Shown: positions 62,419 to 64,000 of the stretch, piece by piece | Position numbering within the stretch: the first letter of the stretch is position 1 | How the letters are laid out: every line of letters starts with the position of its first letter | Source: Ga0077527 sp945862135 | Lineage (GTDB): Bacteria > Pseudomonadota > Gammaproteobacteria > Burkholderiales > SG8-41 | Direction: 5' to 3' | Length of the DNA: 64,000 nt | Assembly: GCA_964203275.1 (NCBI GenBank) | Contig: CAXNMF010000001.1 | Span: forward strand, 558,001 to 622,000 | The notes under the pieces: model-generated | Databases searched by the model: none | The model's input: the letters and a program-made list of their open reading frames with translations, nothing else | Told to the model about the DNA's origin: nothing | Position numbers and translations under genes: made by a program

Positions 62419-63563
62419 GCGTGATCAACCAGATGCTGCTGGATCTGGAGCGGCGCCGTGCATCCGGCGAGGAACGCAACCGGATTCCCGATCATGTGCG
62501 GGCTTTGCCGGGGAGTACTGCTACTTCGCGCGACCATGCACTGCCGCTGGTAATCTTCACAGTAATCCTTGCGCTGCTGGCTGTAACGGGTGGCGCATAC
62601 TGGTGGTGGCAATACGGAATCCCGGGTGTTGCGAAACCGCCGTTGATTGCGCCCGCGAGTGAGCACGAGAATGCCGAGCGTATTGCCCGGCGCATGAGTC
62701 TGGATCTGGCGAAGTCACCGCCGCCGGCTGATGCAGTGACCGATGCTGCTGCGCCGACAGGTATCCCGACGCAATCGGTTATTGTCAATGAACCGCCGGC
62801 ATGGGCGACGCCTCGCGACGAATCTCCGGCCCGGGGCAACACGCCAGCAGTTGAGCTGGTGCAGCCTTCGCCTGAACCGCAACACCAGACTGCGCCGAAA
62901 CCTGCGGTGAAGCCAGTTGCTGCTGGCGCGACGCCATCCGTCGCAAAAACGCCTGCCGTGTCGCCGTCCGCCGGAATCGACAAGCGTATGCGGGACCAGA
63001 CCCCGCGGCAACGTGCCGAAGCGGAATACTCGCGAGGCGCCTTGGCGCTGCAGCAGGGGCGCCTTGCAGAGGCGCGCAGCGGATTCGAAGCAGCGCTGCA
63101 AATCGACCCGGCCTATCACGCAGCGAGGCAGGCATTGGCTGGCGTTTTGCTTGACGCACGGCAGCCTGCGGAGGCGATGCTTATTCTGCAGGAGGGGTTG
63201 CAGCTCGCGCCTGCGCAGTTCGGTTTCGCGATGATGACCGCACGCCTGCATGTTGAGCGCGGTGAGCTGGATGCGGCCGTGCAGACACTGGCGCGGAGTG
63301 CTGAATACGCCGGCAACAGCGCTGATTACGCCGGCTTCTATGCCGGCTTGCTGCAACGCCAGAAGAAACACGCTGATGCCGTCGCCATGTTTGATCGTGC
63401 ACTGCGTCTGCGACCCAATGCTGGTGTCTGGTTGCTGGGCATGGGAATTTCACTGGAAGCGCTGGGGCGTGACGCCGAGGCGCAGGAAGCGTTTCGAAGA
63501 GCAAGGGCCACCGGCAATCTGACGCCCGAGTTGCAGTCTTACGCCGATCAGCGGTTGCGCTGA
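62415..63563 (+). CDS. mshN: MSHA biogenesis protein MshN (ExeB/TPR-like)
   Basis: The 382-residue protein has a short cytoplasmic MSVINQMLLDLERRRASGEE (the ExeB/GspB-like start), one helix (about 43-65), a Pro/Ala-rich periplasmic linker (about 90-190) and TPR repeats from AEAEYSRGALALQQGRLAEARSGFEAAL to the end. It partners MshM in secretin placement. It converges on comF with six bases between the stops. Confidence 0.9.
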   Translation: MSVINQMLLDLERRRASGEERNRIPDHVRALPGSTATSRDHALPLVIFTVILALLAVTGGAYWWWQYGIPGVAKPPLIAPASEHENAERIARRMSLDLAKSPPPADAVTDAAAPTGIPTQSVIVNEPPAWATPRDESPARGNTPAVELVQPSPEPQHQTAPKPAVKPVAAGATPSVAKTPAVSPSAGIDKRMRDQTPRQRAEAEYSRGALALQQGRLAEARSGFEAALQIDPAYHAARQALAGVLLDARQPAEAMLILQEGLQLAPAQFGFAMMTARLHVERGELDAAVQTLARSAEYAGNSADYAGFYAGLLQRQKKHADAVAMFDRALRLRPNAGVWLLGMGISLEALGRDAEAQEAFRRARATGNLTPELQSYADQRLR

Positions 63564-63569
63564 CCGCAG

Positions 63570-64000
63570 TTACGCTCCCGCCCCGCCGCTGGCGACCGTG
63601 CGTGCGATAATCCAGCCTGTGACGGATGCTGCGCCGGCACGTTTCAGGTTGCGCGCCAGTTCGTTGAGAGTCGCACCGGTGGTCAGCACATCATCAATGA
63701 CGACGACATGGCGACCCGTGACATCGCCTTGTACGACGAATGCGCCACGGATGTTCTTGTGGCGTTCTTTCCAAGGCAGGCGGGTTTGTGGTGAGGTATC
63801 ACGTGTTTTTACACAGATTTTTGCATCGATGGGTGCCTGTACTGATTGCGCTACCACTCGGGCGAGTTCCAGTGCCTGATTGAAACCGCGTTCGCGCAAA
63901 CGCTGTACGGACAGCGGCATCGGCACAATCAGATCGGCTTGTTGCGGTTTGTGCAGAATGAGCATGTCAGCCAGTGCGCGGATGGTGGCGAGCTGCCCGC
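63570..64000 (-). CDS. comF: ComF-family phosphoribosyltransferase-like protein, N-terminus outside the window
   Basis: The last 143 residues are present. The PRPP-binding motif VVVIDDVLTTGATLNELA and the conserved VPMPLSVQRLRERGFNQALELAR and LPWKERHKNIRGAFVV identify ComF, linked to DNA uptake during natural transformation. The zinc-ribbon N-terminus expected of ComF lies past the window end; the frame is open to base 64000, and the internal ATG 63965 is not the true start. Confidence 0.9.
   Translation of the reverse strand, partial: GQLATIRALADMLILHKPQQADLIVPMPLSVQRLRERGFNQALELARVVAQSVQAPIDAKICVKTRDTSPQTRLPWKERHKNIRGAFVVQGDVTGRHVVVIDDVLTTGATLNELARNLKRAGAASVTGWIIARTVASGGAGA

Overview
The window looks like a chromosomal segment of a betaproteobacterium with GC-rich DNA and dense gene packing. 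The markers are Bug-type tripartite tricarboxylate receptors, a BPSS1780-type membrane protein, and the neighbourhoods DUF2782/thrB/polA, dacA/dat/ybeD/lipB/lipA, argB/HAD/slmA, gpmI/envC/ctpA and rhodanese/grxC/secB/gpsA. I saw no rRNA, tRNA or CRISPR array.

Region 1 (1-8.0 kb, all minus strand): proA, a lipoyl-domain lpdA, a decayed ABM-domain membrane gene, and then what looks like one catabolic operon. That operon runs Bug receptor, UGSC-family selenoprotein, a coupled 381-aa protein of unknown family, an FMN alpha-hydroxy-acid dehydrogenase, and (after a hairpin) an Fe-S/FAD oxidoreductase cut by the window edge. The selenoprotein is the most striking item. An in-frame UGA is followed directly by Gly-Ser-Cys, and a perfect 8-bp stem with a GUG loop sits at the distance expected of a bacterial SECIS. 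Ordinary gene calling would split it into two small ORFs.

Region 2 (8.2-9.3 kb): a lower-GC hypothetical lipoprotein flanked by imperfect inverted repeats, next to a decayed fragment resembling a REP-associated (RAYT) transposase.

Region 3 (9.3-45.4 kb): housekeeping genes. These cover replication and repair (holA, uvrD-like, polA), translation (leuS, trmL), envelope (lptE, dacA, envC, ctpA, secB), cofactors (lipA, lipB, moeB/thiF-like), division (slmA), glycolysis (gpmI), arginine and threonine synthesis, a sigma/anti-sigma pair, an Hsp20 gene behind a sigma-32-type promoter, and a PglL/Wzy-type O-oligosaccharyltransferase. leuS carries two single-base insertions and argB one. Because both encode core functions, sequencing or assembly errors are the likeliest cause.

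Region 4 (45.5-63.6 kb): a complete-looking MSHA-type type IV pilus locus, all plus strand. It begins with mshE (tandem c-di-GMP-binding motifs), mshG, six prepilin-type genes, mshP and a 1407-aa mshQ, followed by an I-J-K-L-M-N block. Pilins are made and processed, assembled by MshE/MshG through the MshL secretin, and may be glycosylated by the PglL-like enzyme upstream. A partial comF closes the window on the minus strand.
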